From Mixophyes australis (lineage: Eukaryota > Chordata > Amphibia > Anura > Limnodynastidae): a DNA stretch of 64,000 nucleotides. Positions 1-11,183 of this stretch are shown here, piece after piece. A model generated the notes under the pieces. That model was not told the DNA's origin. It did no database searches and saw only the letters and a program-made list of their open reading frames with translations. Every line of letters starts with the position of its first letter. Within the stretch, counting starts at the first letter, position 1. The translations under genes were made by a program, and so were the position numbers. The stretch spans positions 248,001 to 312,000 of the forward strand of contig JAVHZZ010000073.1 of NCBI GenBank assembly GCA_036250195.1, in the 5' to 3' direction.

Positions 1-59
1 TTGATCCTATGCTTGAGACCTACATACTGTATTTCGGGGCGTCCGTGTTGTATTTATCA

Positions 60-960
60 AGCTGTCCGTTTGATAAATCCCTGGCATTATACCTGATCCT
101 TGCTTTACCTGACGCTACTTGGCTAGAAACATAGCAATTAAATTGGCGTAAAGCACTATCCCATATCTAGGTATAGAACTTTCTAAGAACCTTGGTCTCT
201 TCTATCAACATCATATCTCGAAAGTTGTTGGGAACCTAGTAACGAGGTTGAAGGCTGGGGTCATCTTTGTCTTTACTTAGTGGGTAGAGCAAATTTACTT
301 AAGATGAAATCCTCCCCTAGACTTGTAGAGTATTTCAAAACTTCATTTGGGGGGGAAAAAAATCAAGAATTGGGCTATTGAAACTTTAACAACCCAGGAC
401 TAATGCTGAATTTCATTTGGCCAATATAGAACTCTATAATCAGGCTGCTCAACTTCAGTACCGGAGGGATTTGATACAAGGGTCTGACACCTATGCGGAT
501 ACCTCACCAGAACAAAATTTCCTCCCTGGCCTAAAATTGACTGCTTTCCTACATCTACATGACCACAACGTATCAGCGACAGTTCTTGACAACCACCATT
601 TTATGTCCACTAGAAAATTGTGGCACATCATACATACATTGAAACTAAAACCTTACTTATCTATCCATCTTCCTCTATTTGGGAACCCTAGTTTTTAGAA
701 TGGAGAGGCTGTCTAGCTATTCACTATCTAGAATGACGCAGGGGTTAGAACGGTGGGGCAGTTCCTTACTCAATCTAAGAAACCCTTGACTTTCCAACAA
801 ACAGGGAACCTGCACGACGTGATTAGACCGTGCAACCTAGACTTTTACAGACTCACATTATGCAAGTGTAGTGACCAGACCATTTTCTCAACAGGATTGG
901 GACCCACCCGCTCTACTATGATACATTGAAAACGGGATTGGGACAATGGATGGGACGCTT
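60..960 (+). pseudogene. L1-like LINE ORF2 C-terminal fragment, decayed
   Basis: The translation, with frame changes, reads like the C-terminal third of an L1/Tx1-type ORF2 protein downstream of the reverse transcriptase. At about 160-200 there is YLGIEL followed by KNL. At 417-698 there is an open stretch with YNQAAQLQYRRDLI, then RKLWHIIHTLKLKP and HLPLFGNPSF, the 'trp-his ... PLFGNP' block typical of these elements. Similar coding traces continue past a stop to about 960. No intact ORF is left and the 5' part lies outside the window. Family assignment is from remembered motif patterns, so L1 versus Tx1 is not settled. Confidence 0.6.
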
Positions 961-984
961 TGTACCTACTAATTTTTTACTTCT

Positions 985-1144
985 TTACAGGTCACAGTGT
1001 GTGTGATGGGACCTGTTTTATTCCTTGTTATATATCACTATATAGATTATTATCCTTTCTACAATATTCACCCATTATAAACAGTGCGTGTGCTGGGAAC
1101 TGTCTTATTACTCTTTATATATCACTATATAGATTATTATCCTT

Positions 1145-1194
<50 letters not shown>

Positions 1195-1345
1195 CACCCA
1201 TTATAAACAGTGTGTGTGCTGGGAGCTGTCACATCCCTCTGCATATATAGTAATTACAACATCCCTCTCCTCTATATAATAATAATCTCCCATTATAAAC
1301 AGCATTTTATATGAGCTGTAATGTCTCCCTATACAGACTCCTCTG
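985..1345. repeat. Degenerate tandem repeat with an (AAT)n microsatellite
   Basis: Three to four diverged copies of a roughly 100-125-bp unit are visible, each with CCCATTATAAACAG followed by GTGTGTGCTGGGAGCTGT-like sequence and an ATATATCACTATATAG block. About 15 AAT/ATA triplets at 1146-1193 interrupt the second copy. Confidence 0.6.
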
Positions 1346-1439
1346 TATAATAATCCTTCATATCTCTGCTCTCAGCATAATAATAATATATTGTTAGAAG
1401 ATATTACCTCAGCCTTCTACAGGTTCTGGATGTTGTTGT

Positions 1440-1802
1440 TATATATGAATGAGTTAAAGCTGCTCTCCAGGTTGTAAAATGGCTCCTGCAAGAGTATGTG
1501 ACCACGCCCCCTCTGGAACGTCACTGGTACATAACTGTATCAGCTGTATTGTGTCTGGGAGACTAAGGGAAAATGGCCGCCGCTGTTCTGCATTAAGGAC
1601 AATGCAGTAATAGAGTATTTTACTCTAGTGATAACATTGCTGCTAGTCAGCTATATGCTACGTTCATTACTAGGTGGTAGAGGCTAAATCCCTTTCAGAT
1701 AATTCTGTGACATCACGAGGTCATGTGACTGCTGTAGTCACATGGTACACAGTGCAGGAGCTGCTGCTGGATAACTTCCTGTTCCTGTGTAGTGGAGGAA
1801 AG
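1440..1802 (+). promoter_or_regulatory. Candidate promoter and non-coding first exon with splice donor
   Basis: The stretch is GC-richer than its surroundings. It has GTGACCACGCCCCCT near 1498 (GC-box-like), AAAATGGCCGCC near 1571 (YY1-like) and GTGACATCACGAGGTCATGTGAC near 1706 in overlapping pieces (CRE/E-box-like). It ends in CTGTGTAGTGGAGGAAAG followed by GTAAGAAG, a near-consensus splice donor with GT at 1803. This resembles the promoter plus first exon of anuran zinc-finger family genes, but no coding exon that would pair with it is identified. Inference only. Confidence 0.4.
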
Positions 1803-1823
1803 GTAAGAAGTAGTGATGTGATG

Positions 1824-2243
1824 GGGAGGGGACATGTGTGACTAAAGGTGATGGGCAGAGAGGGGACTTGTGTGACTAAAGGTGCTGGGCAGAGAGGGGG
1901 CATGTGTGACTAAAGGTGCTGGGCAGAGAGGGGACATGTGTGACTAAAGGTGCTGGGCAGAGGGGACATGTGTGACTAAAGGTGCTGGGCAGAGAGGGGA
2001 CATGTGTGACTAAAGGTGCTGGGCAGAGAGGGGACATGTGTGACTAAAGGTGCTGGGCAAAGAGGGGACATGTGTGACTAAAGGTGCTGGGCAGAGAGGG
2101 GACATGTGTGACTAAAGGTGCTGGGCAGAGAGGGGACATGTGTGACTAAAGGTGCTGGGCAGAGAGGGGGCATGTGTGACTAAAGGTGCTGGGCAGAGAG
2201 GGGGACATGTGTGACTAAAGCATGTGGGCAGAGGGGGCATGTG
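1824..2243. repeat. 35-bp minisatellite, about 12 copies
   Basis: The unit GACATGTGTGACTAAAGG plus TGCTGGGCAGAGAGGGG is repeated head to tail with few substitutions and occasional 1-3 bp indels. It starts 20 bp after the candidate splice donor at 1803. The open frames across it are a by-product of the periodicity. Confidence 0.95.
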
Positions 2244-3190
2244 AAGGAGAAGTCTCTTCCCCACACGGCCCCTCCTCAAACAACAATAACCTGACAACAC
2301 TTGCTAACTTTTCTCTGATATTCCCCATGACACGTATTACATGATCTTTTCCCTGACAGGCCTCCTGCCCACAATCGTGTCTCACTGCTGCCCACCAGCT
2401 TTTACCTCACAGGCCCCGCTGCCTCAATCCTGACACCTCTCTTACTTCAAAATGAAAGAGGCGCCTTTTATTTGAAAGAGGAGTAGATCCTTACCAGTGA
2501 ATGAGATAATAATACAGAGATCATTGTTGCCATAGATGTTAGGGTTTTCTTTTTTTAACTGTATCTAGTCAGAGTTTAGTTAGATGATATTATCATTACA
2601 GGCCATTAATATAATTGCTTTTGTCACAAACTGTACATAAGACACCTCAATTATCTCACAAAAATAACAATACATCCAGATTTCTATGCACTGTTTTTAG
2701 GTGGCATACTTCACCCTTCTCACTTATCCATAACTTTAAGTTTTGGTATACTTCAGGCATTAATTGGGGATACCAGGAACCACTGTAGTATATTGTAGGG
2801 AACAGGCGAAAGGGCCATTTAAGACATCCTAGAAGTTCACCGACACTCCTCCTGCTCTATACTCTTCTCTCCTGTTAGGCCTTCAGTTTAGATTAAGTGC
2901 CCCCCCCCCTTCACAATGCTGGGTTCCTCTGCGGGACCTAGGTATAGACGCTACAGATGTTCCCAGGTAGTGATTGCAGGAATGGCCGTCACTGCTTCAC
3001 AGTGCTCTGTAGTGCACAGTGCTGGAAGATAGGTTTAGCAAGTTGGAATGGCTACTTGTTAGTGTTGGGGCAGCTTCATGTTTCCTTAAGGGGCCTGGGT
3101 CATGTGGGGGTTACTGGGTATATATAAGCCCCCACTGGGCACTGGATGTGTGGACGGTGAGTCCTTTTGTACAGCTACAAATGCATTTTT
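2244..3190. other. Non-coding, no feature recognised
   Basis: AT-rich, stop-dense sequence with a short C tract near 2903. No supported gene or repeat. Confidence 0.5.
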
Positions 3191-3199
3191 TCTTGTACT

Positions 3200-3690
3200 A
3201 CAAAGCAATTTTTGTTACATACCATCCAGACTGCTGCAACCTCCATCTTGCTGTAATGATATCTTGGTCCCCTACAGTCCATTCAAATAGTCGCTGCAGG
3301 AATAACCTCCCTACTCTCCATCATTAATTACTGTTCTGGTACTGAAATCATCTTGTTTTCCATTTTAATTATCTTTTCATTGCAAAAGTATTTAGAGCTG
3401 GCCAATCCATTTACACCTGTTATATCTATTATCACAATCTGTACGTACCCACCCTCTGTTCACGTTGGCGCTTTATTTTTCCTAGGTTACCTCTGCTCTC
3501 AGGACTGCGACCCTTCTTGAATGCTGCCCCTGGAAATCTTCACAGAATGTCTGTCTGTCATGTATGGTCTCTAACTGCAGGACCCTGCTGAAAGCTCATC
3601 TGTTTACCGGACAGTTCACATAGTGCTTGTGACTTACTTCTCCCAGAGCTGCGCTCCAGAGGGTAAAAGGACACGTTCTGGTGCGGACTG
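3200..3690 (+). pseudogene. L2/CR1-like LINE reverse transcriptase C-terminal relic
   Basis: Near 3220 the translation gives PDCCNLHLAVM and then SPTVHSNSRCRNNL, resembling the DYCNSLL ... LQ.VQNAAAR block of L2/CR1 LINEs. Near 3520-3620 CPWKSS and RTLLKAHLFTGQF resemble the WNSLP ... FK..LKT.LF C-terminus. It is heavily decayed with several frame changes. Confidence 0.45.
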
Positions 3691-4268
3691 TTATGTGTTT
3701 TCTTCTTTAAAGTATCCGTTCATCAAGCGATATTAACGAAGGAGTACACAAGAAACATAATAAAAACAGTTTAATTATTTTATTTCTACTCCTGAACTTC
3801 ATGTTATTATCCCACCTGATGAATTTAACGCGAAGAGTGATAGTTGTGTTGTCACTTGTTATGATGAGGACCAGCAAGTGGAATATATAACCTGATATTG
3901 TAAATGGACGTTATCAGACATTTGTGTGCGCTGTTACATACTACAGACAGCTGAGCTTTGTAATATATATTTGAATATTTTGTAACCAATACATAATGTG
4001 ATGTAAACAACCTACTGAAAGCAGATTTTTTTTTTTTTTGTATATTTGAGAGTGAAGGGTTGTTATAAAGAAGTTATTTCTTACACCATTAATATTACAG
4101 CATCTTTATTATTTTGCCTGCTATACTTTCTCCAAAACATCTCAATCTTTAGTATATCAAGTCTGTATTTTACCTGTAATTTCTATGCCAACCAAGGTTC
4201 CCCCCCAGCAGTGGAGGACCCAGGAGGGGGCGAGTGATCCAGGGGCTGGCGGGACCACCACACTCATT
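3691..4268. other. Non-coding, no feature recognised
   Basis: AT-rich sequence with a T tract at about 4027-4039. Nothing supported. Confidence 0.5.
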
Positions 4269-4487
4269 GGGGTATATTTACTAAACTGTGGGTTTGAAAA
4301 GGTGGAGATGTTTGAAAGTAACACGGCCTGTGCACTATTACTGTTACTACGGTAATAGTGCGCATTATTACCGCTAGTGCGGTAAGTTTTAACGCTGTTT
4401 GTTTTGCTCAGGGAGCAGCGAGCAGACGTCCGGGTTCAAATTACTGTTATCAACGGTGATAGTGCAGAAGCCGATTGAATTCCCCCC
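4269..4487. mobile_element. Composite of two MITE fragments
   Basis: The left part (4269-4311) starts GGGGTATATTTACTAAACTG and runs to GGTGGAGATGTT, the terminal arm of the palindromic family seen complete at 36825-37002. The rest, with CACTATTACTGTTACTACGG near 4335 and ending ATTGAATTCCCCCC, matches the MITE at 17200-17430. One element appears to have been broken by the other. Confidence 0.55.
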
Positions 4488-4731
4488 TAGGATGATCTTG
4501 TTGTTAGATGTGTACACATTCATATGAATTGTTAACGAGTAACCACAAGAGAAATTAGCTCTTAAAAGTTTGTCCTCGTATGTACATTTTATCAAAATAA
4601 AAAATAAATGGCTAAACTAATGTTATTATTTTGTTAGGGTGACTTGGAACCAAATTCAAGACACGCTGCCCACATTATACTATCATGTTACTTTGTACTG
4701 ATACTACCTCAGTGATATAAGACAGTAGTAG

Positions 4732-4938
4732 ACTTACAAGATTTCAATCTTGAATCAATATAAGCCAATATGTATACATGGATATCCTCCTGGAATCTTG
4801 TCCTCTTACTGGATCTCCTTTATGATAGGTGCTCAAAAGACAAGTGACAACTGACCTGACAAAGCACCAAAGAAGCATAAAAGCAATGTATAATACAAAT
4901 ATTGGCTTATATTGATTCAAGGTTGAAATCTTGTAAGT
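4732..4938. mobile_element. Foldback MITE with about 40-bp inverted ends
   Basis: The left arm ACTTACAAGATTTCAATCTT continues to CCAATAT. The right arm is its inverse, ATATTGGCTTATATTGATTC to TTGTAAGT, with one mismatch over about 40 bp. The roughly 125-bp centre has no coding sign. No clear target duplication. Confidence 0.75.
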
Positions 4939-5241
4939 GTATATCCGATAGGGGATTGAGAACACCCATCACGTGGTGTTTTTGTCGTAATTATCAACCC
5001 CCACTGGATCCTTGGGATATTTAGTGGTTTTCTGTGTAACCACATATTATATGTTACGCTATGATATGATTTTTTCTTTTCACTTTTTTTTATGTGACCA
5101 TAATCGTGGTGAATGCCAGAAATCTGAAAGTTACTTTGATCACTGCAAACTTCTGGAATTTGTGGAAGACATACATCAAGATGGAAAGAATATATATATA
5201 TTATTTCACAGTTGACTCTTTAAAACTGTTATTTTAGCACA

Positions 5242-5265
5242 TTGTGTGTGTGTGTGTGTGTGTGA
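5242..5265. repeat. (GT)n microsatellite
   Basis: About ten GT dinucleotides. Confidence 0.95.
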
Positions 5266-5339
5266 GAACAGAGGGTGCTTTCAGTTGGCCTGCGCAAATA
5301 TACCAATCTTTTTATTGTATTATAATCAACAATTGTCTG

Positions 5340-5800
5340 AGACGCAAGAGGAACCAAGTATGACAGCCAGCATCCTGCTGCACAGCGGATCACTAAAGCC
5401 ACGACAGCTATGTTATCACTGGATGTGAGTCCAATTTCCCCATCAATGCATCAGGTTTTAACCAATTAGTTTAGATCATGTGTCCACGTTACCAAATTCC
5501 ATCACAATCCCATTTCTTCTTAACAGCAATTGCTGTATTGTGAGGTTAAACAAAAAGCCATTCAGTCCCTAGAAAATGCCATTGTACCGACTGTCCACTT
5601 AGCTACAGATATGTGACAAGCGGTACTGGTCAAACAAAAGACTATATAACCGTGACAGCCCACTGGGTTGGTGTATCGCCTTCAAGTGCAGCAGCAGCAG
5701 CATCATCATCATCATCATCATTCCTCCAGCATAATACACAGTGTCAGGTCATTCACCGCACCCTGCCATATAGCTGCTCACTAGGACAGATGTGATGCTG
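5340..5800 (+). pseudogene. hAT (ZBED-like) transposase fragment
   Basis: Translation in shifting frames gives ATTAMLSLDVSPISPSM, then VKQKAIQSLENAIVPTVHL, then ATDM followed by a stop, and after a shift TSGTGQTKDYITVTAHWVG. These match the order MIALD..PFS, then TTDMWTS....Y...TAHFI, in hAT/ZBED transposases. A (CAT)n-type stretch at 5700-5722 codes for the serine run after TAHWVG. It is clearly dead, and the DDE residues further on are absent. Confidence 0.65.
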
Positions 5801-5845
5801 CCCCTCACACACAATTACCTTCACAGACAAACATTTAGATTGTAA

Positions 5846-5873
5846 AAGCAACATATATATATATATATATATA
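5846..5873. repeat. (AT)n microsatellite
   Basis: Alternating A and T at about 5848-5871. Confidence 0.9.
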
Positions 5874-6424
5874 CATTTTGTTTGTGGGGGGAGGGGGGGT
5901 GCTGCTCACAATTAAACAGTTCCCTATTTTTCCCCACTAAATATTTCAGATGTCACTGTTACTGCCCCTGGCACTACTGTCATCAGATTTAAACATCTTT
6001 GATTTTAAAAGCAAGAAAGAATAGTTTTTGTTAACGCTTAAATAGTTTAATAATATACCCACCTGCTATCACTTCTAAATGGCAGCTGAGAACAGGAAGG
6101 ACGGCTATACATTGAAAATATCGATCCAATACTCACGAGATCTGACATTTTACATGAAATGACATTTTGCCTCATTTTCAGATCGGAATTTGGAGCAAGA
6201 CGCCGAGTCATGTCTCAATTCGACTCTGTACCCTAAAATTCCTGTCTATCTAATTCTATCTCCGTACCGCTCATCTCTAGTGAAACATAAAAAAACAAAA
6301 TGTGGGGGAAAAGTAAAAATTCTTCTTGTTTCACACACAACAATGGGAAATACCCCACTAAGTAGTCTTATGCCAATATATAGATAGTTTTTTATAACAT
6401 AACCATTCAGGTCATGGCTTCACC
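5874..6424. other. Non-coding, no feature recognised
   Basis: G tract near 5886-5899, otherwise AT-rich and stop-dense. Confidence 0.5.
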
Positions 6425-7295
6425 TCCCCATGATTCACACAGTTCATCCATGTTACACATATGTACATAACTAAGACATAGGGCTGTCATACATATGGCC
6501 ATTTACAGGTACACGGCTCTCAACCAATGGCTGATCAGGGATTACTGGGCACTGAGCTACCTGGGTTGGTGATGTCACAGAATTCTCTTCAATCTGATTG
6601 GTTGGAAACAGCTGTTTACACTTGAATCTCAAACAGAGCGTCAGTTATCTCCACAGGTAATGTAACAAGACTGGGACGGGGATTATATTATAAATGGGAT
6701 ATATTCAGGGGGTGAGAATAATTTACAGTCTGTGTATTCCTGGTTTACCCATCTCTAAGCCCTGTGTTAATGGCTTTAACCTGGTAACAATATTTACAGT
6801 ACAGTATAAGTATAAAAACTTGGACCTGATTTTAAACCCAAATACATGTAAAAATCCAATTAAAAAGTAATGTGGAAAATAGATATTTGAGTAATGTCAA
6901 ATACTTTACTGAAACAACATATCTTCATGTAGCTACTTCTGCCATTGATTTAATTACCTATGACAGTAATTAACAAGCTTAGTGGGAAACAGTCACTATC
7001 ATATTTTTACAAGAACTATATTTAATGCTGCAGTTTACATTAGAACGTTACACATGAGAACATTTGATTTTGGCACACTGGGTAAGCACTTGCTAAGGTG
7101 ATTATTTTAGTCTGGTGTAAGGTCCTAATGCAGGTTACCCATAGACTGGTCATTAGGATACCTCCTACCTGCCATCAGAAATGTTAATAGGTACAGAATT
7201 CAAGATAACTGGGGGAGATTACTTTGTGGTTTGCTTATGAGTAGTGACTAACGAGATTGTGTCTGACCTAACAGATTGGCAGATTCACAAGTAAT
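6425..7295 (+). repeat. Triplicated unit, copy 1 (promoter and first-exon-like)
   Basis: First of three head-to-tail copies. It contains CCAAT at 6524-6528, the CRE-like TGATGTCA at 6570-6577, an inverted CCAAT (ATTGG) at 6597-6601, and then CTCCACAG followed by the donor GTAATG at 6657. This order is what a vertebrate promoter followed by a short 5' exon would show. No long ORF. Confidence 0.75.
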
Positions 7296-8167
7296 TCCCC
7301 ATGATTCACATAGTTCATCCATGTTACACATATGTACATAACTAAGACATAGGGCTGTCATACATATGGCCATTTACAGTTACACAGCTCTCAACCAATG
7401 GCTGATCAGGGATTACTGGGCACTGAGCTACCTGGGTTGGTGATGTCACAGAATTCTCTTCAATCTGATTGGTTGGAAACAGCTGTTTACAGTTGAATCT
7501 CAAACAGAACGTCAGTTATCTCCACAGGTAATGTAACAAGACTGGGACGGGGATTATATTATAAATGGGATATATTCAGGGGGTGAGAATAATTTACAGT
7601 CTGTGTATTCCTGGTATACCCATCTCTAAGCCCTGTGTTAATGGCTTTAGCCTGGTAACAATATTTACAGTACAGTATAAGTATGAAAAGAATGTGGACC
7701 TGATTTTAAACCCAAATACATGTAAAAATCCAATTAAAAAGTAATGTGGAAAATAGATATTTGAGTAATGTCAAATACTTTACATGAAGCATATCTTCAT
7801 GTAGCTACTTCTGCCATTGATTTAATTTCCTATGACAGTAATTAACAAGCTTAGTGGGAAACAGTCACTATAATATTTTTACAAGAACTAAATTTAATGC
7901 TGCAGTTTACATTAGAACGTTACACATGAGAACATTTGATTTTGGCACACTGGGTAAGCACTTGCCAAGGTGATTATTTTAGTCTGGTGTAAGGTCCTAA
8001 TGCAGGTTACCCATAGACTGGTCATTAGGATACCTCCTACCTGCCATCAGAGACGTTAAGAGGTACAGAATTCAAGATAACTGGGGGAGATTACTTTGTG
8101 GTTTGCCTATGAGTAGTGACTAACGAGATTGTGTCTGACCTAACAGATTGGCAGATTCACAAGTAAT
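7296..8167 (+). repeat. Triplicated unit, copy 2
   Basis: Near-identical to copy 1, with scattered substitutions and small indels. All the proposed promoter boxes are kept, and the splice donor GT is at 7528. Confidence 0.8.
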
Positions 8168-8588
8168 TCCCCATGATTCACACAGTTCATCCATGTTACA
8201 CATATGTACATAACTAAGACATAGGGCTGTCATACATATGGCCATTTACAGATACACGACTCTCAACCAATGGCTGATCAGGGATTACTGGGCTCTGAAC
8301 TACCTGGGTTGGTGATGTCACAGAATTCTCTTCAATCTGATTGGTTGGAAACAGCTGTTTACAGTTGAATCTCAAACAGAGCGTCAGTTATCTCCACAGG
8401 TAATGTAACAAGACTGGGACGGGGATTATATTATAAATGGGATATATTCAGGGGGTGAGAATAATTTACAGTCTGTGTATTCCTGGTTTACCCATCTCTA
8501 AGCCCTGTGTTAATGGCTTTAGCCTGGTAACAATATTTACAGTACAGTATAAGTATGAAAACTTGGACCTGATTTTAAACCCAAATAT
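8168..8588 (+). repeat. Triplicated unit, copy 3 (partial)
   Basis: Starts at the same point as the other copies and keeps the promoter boxes and the donor (GT at 8400). It diverges abruptly after AAACCCAAATA near 8588, so only the promoter/exon half is present. It is the copy nearest the multi-exon gene at 11092. Confidence 0.8.
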
Positions 8589-8649
8589 CTCTAAGAATTT
8601 GAAGGTGAACACAAAGGGGAACATTTTCTAAAATGGTTTTACAGAAAAT

Positions 8650-8860
8650 GTGTATTATTATTATTATAATTATTATTATTATTATTATTTATTTTTAAGG
8701 CCAAATGTGCTTTACAGATTAGTGAGTAAAACATGTCATACATAAAACAGCTACATACAATATAGATAAAATAAATGCTAATATAAAAACCAAGGGTAGG
8801 GAGAACCCTTCTCCTGAGAGAGCTACAATCTAATTATAGCAATAAAAGTGCAGCAAATAA
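8650..8860 (-). mobile_element. L2-like LINE 3' end fragment with (ATT)n tail
   Basis: A tail of ATT triplets (8652-8692) is followed by TTTTTAAGGCCAAATGTGCT and, further on, CTCCTGAGAGAGCTACAATC. This is the reverse-strand layout of the L2 3' end seen better at 37665-38115. Diverged. Confidence 0.45.
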
Positions 8861-9298
8861 TGTATAAGCCAAAAATGCCCCATAGCTAATAAAAAAATGC
8901 CCCAGTTAGTGCCTTGTGCTTATTCTACACCAGGTCTGACGTTCTATGGGCCCTAGTGATAGTCTCCAGCCCTTTATTCAGGTAAGCCCACTTGTGGGGT
9001 CACAGGGGGAGCAGCAGAGTAACCTGTATATAATAAAAGAGTGAATCTACAGGACTGTAATGGTGCCCATGTGCATTAGCCCCAATGTGAACTAAACTAA
9101 TCCAGAACTAACAAAATGATTTTAGTCCATCTTGAGCCCCCCGTGATAGAGAACCAAAGATGGATGGAGAGAAAGGGGGTGAGTGGAAAGTAACAGAGAT
9201 TAGAAAGGATGAGAAAGTAATGGGGTGAGGGGAGAAGGATGAGCGAGGGGAGACAAGACAAGGTTGGAGGTAAAGTGTAGAATACATTTAAACACAGT
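8861..9298. other. Non-coding, no feature recognised
   Basis: Purine-rich (GGGGAGAAGG-like) stretch at 9160-9280. The open frame on the minus strand here is compositional. Confidence 0.45.
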
Positions 9299-9603
9299 GG
9301 GCCTGATTCATTAAGGAGAACAAAGCAAAAAGGACTATATTTGATCCAAGACAAAACCAGGTTAAAATGTAAGGGGTGCAAATGAGTTTATTATTTTGCA
9401 TATAAGTTAAATACTGGCTGTTTTTCCATGTAGCAAACAAATACTTGATAGCTTTATTTTTACACTGAATTTTAAAGTTGACCTAGGACATGCCCTAGCC
9501 CTAAATTTACCCCCCCCCCCCCCCCTCTCCAATGCAACATGGTTTTGCCAAGGTGCAAAGTTACTCATTTATTTTGCTTTTCTTTCCTTAATGAATTAGA
9601 CCC
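9299..9603. mobile_element. MITE with GGGCCTGATTCATTAAGGA ends
   Basis: Left end GGGCCTGATTCATTAAGGA. The right end is its inverse with two mismatches (TCCTTAATGAATTAGACCC). AGT flanks both sides (9296-9298 and 9604-9606), a possible 3-bp target duplication. It contains a C tract at about 9510-9525. A related copy is nested at about 11680-11966. Confidence 0.7.
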
Positions 9604-11091
9604 AGTACCTTTGGGACACATTTTTTGAGACCTGCTTTTAGTAACTTTTTTTATTAAATAATGAAGAGCTCTGAAAGTAACCATGTTTTGAATAATTTTC
9701 CTAACAACAGATTGATCGCTAAGTCTTACAAGAGACACAACAATGAGTGAAGACAAGCCTGTCATCCGCAGTTCTTCCAGATGTAAGAAAAATATAAATG
9801 TGTTCGTTAGGGCGGGGAACCCAGTGGTAATATCAAACAAGAATTTAATACGGACATTTAGGGCACCCAGTGGTACACCCAGCACCCCCCATCCCCCATC
9901 TTTCATGTAAGTCCGATGTAACTTGTTGAGTCCTGAAGCCGCTGTCAGCATGTTCTGTTACAGACAGATAGCGCTCACCTTCCGGTCCTGCCCTGGTCTC
10001 TGGCTGTAGGAGAGCAAACTGCCAGTAAGGGGTAAGAGAAGAACTGCTCCGGGCCCTGACAGGAGAGTTTGCAGGGTAGTTTGTTTCCTATGATTGTCAT
10101 CAAATTATGGCTCCATTTGTGTGTTTATTAACAGATTATGGCCCCGTTTTCTATGACTGATGCTATAATCCGGTGACAATTTTTTAACGTTATCACTAAA
10201 TATTATATGGGAGCTGCTTTACATATATAAAATAGCAGATTTCCTCCAACTGGATATGGGCTTTTTCTGGTAAGATATATTTTGGTTCCTCCCTATATCA
10301 TGTTTGCGCCAATGCCTCTCAGTATGTGTTTTTTCCTTGTTTATGGTATAGTTTCACCACAATTGATAAGCAGTATGGTAGTTACCTCCCAAATGTCCCA
10401 ATTTCAGCAGAAGAGTCCCGAATTTAGGGCTCTGTCCACTATCCTGCCCGGGGACATATTTGTCCAGCTTGTGGGAATGTTGGGATAAGGGCGATAGCTA
10501 ATGACCACGCCCTCACTGTGCCTTGACCACGCCCCATCAAGATGTGGTCATGTTTGTCTACTTTGTATGTCCCTGTATTTTGTATACTCTGTTTTTCCCA
10601 ATACCTGTTCTGCCGATCACTGTGTTATATTACATATCAACTACGATAGTAATAATAATTAATGGGACTCATGTACTAGCCAAGGTCCACGGTTATGCCG
10701 CGGTAGCTAGCTTTTCCATGTAGATCAGTTATGGACTCTCTATCGGCATAGGCCACATTCTAATCGGAAAATTTCACAGAAGCGATGTTCAAATTGAAAG
10801 TCCCTTATCCCACCTGAGTGTCAGACGGTGCAGACTGGATCTACACACAAGAGGGAGCTATTGCACACAAAGGAACGCACATAAGAGACAACTGGGGAGG
10901 AACTAAGAGTGAAAGGCACAAAACAGGGATAATGAACAAACACATGGATGAAGATCAGACACATAAGGAACATGTTTAACAGATTTTATATTGCTAATAC
11001 CATGGGGTAAATTAATGATAATTTATAGTAAAACAAAGTCACCCATCATTGAGAATATATTAGCTGATAATGAATATTCTTGTCTCCCCAG
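9604..11091. other. Mostly non-coding; possible 5' region of the downstream gene
   Basis: About 10385-10560 resembles a common frog interspersed repeat (CCTCCCAAATGTCCCAATTT ... GACCACGCCC). Around 9960-10040 a GC-richer patch precedes GGGGTAAGAGAAG, a possible splice donor that could serve as another first exon for the gene at 11092. No coding exon was recognised. Confidence 0.4.
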
Positions 11092-11183
11092 TGCCAGAAG
11101 CTGTAATGGAGACCCTCGTTGGAGATCCCAATGACACCTCCCGGAGGAATAAGGAAAACATCGCTGGACATTCCATCGCTGAG
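11092..11183 (+). CDS. Exon 1 of the tandem-exon gene (start codon exon)
   Basis: The acceptor is TTCTTGTCTCCCCAG and the donor GAG|GTAAAATG. The likely start is ATG at 11106, which gives 26 residues beginning METLVGDPNDTSRRNKENIA and ends in phase 0. An acceptor in front of the ATG means at least one more 5' exon exists. The frame is also open upstream of this ATG, so a longer N-terminus is possible. Confidence 0.65.

Noticed and set aside
1721..2300. Minus-strand frames across the 35-bp minisatellite
   Set aside because: They are repeat-derived low-complexity peptides.
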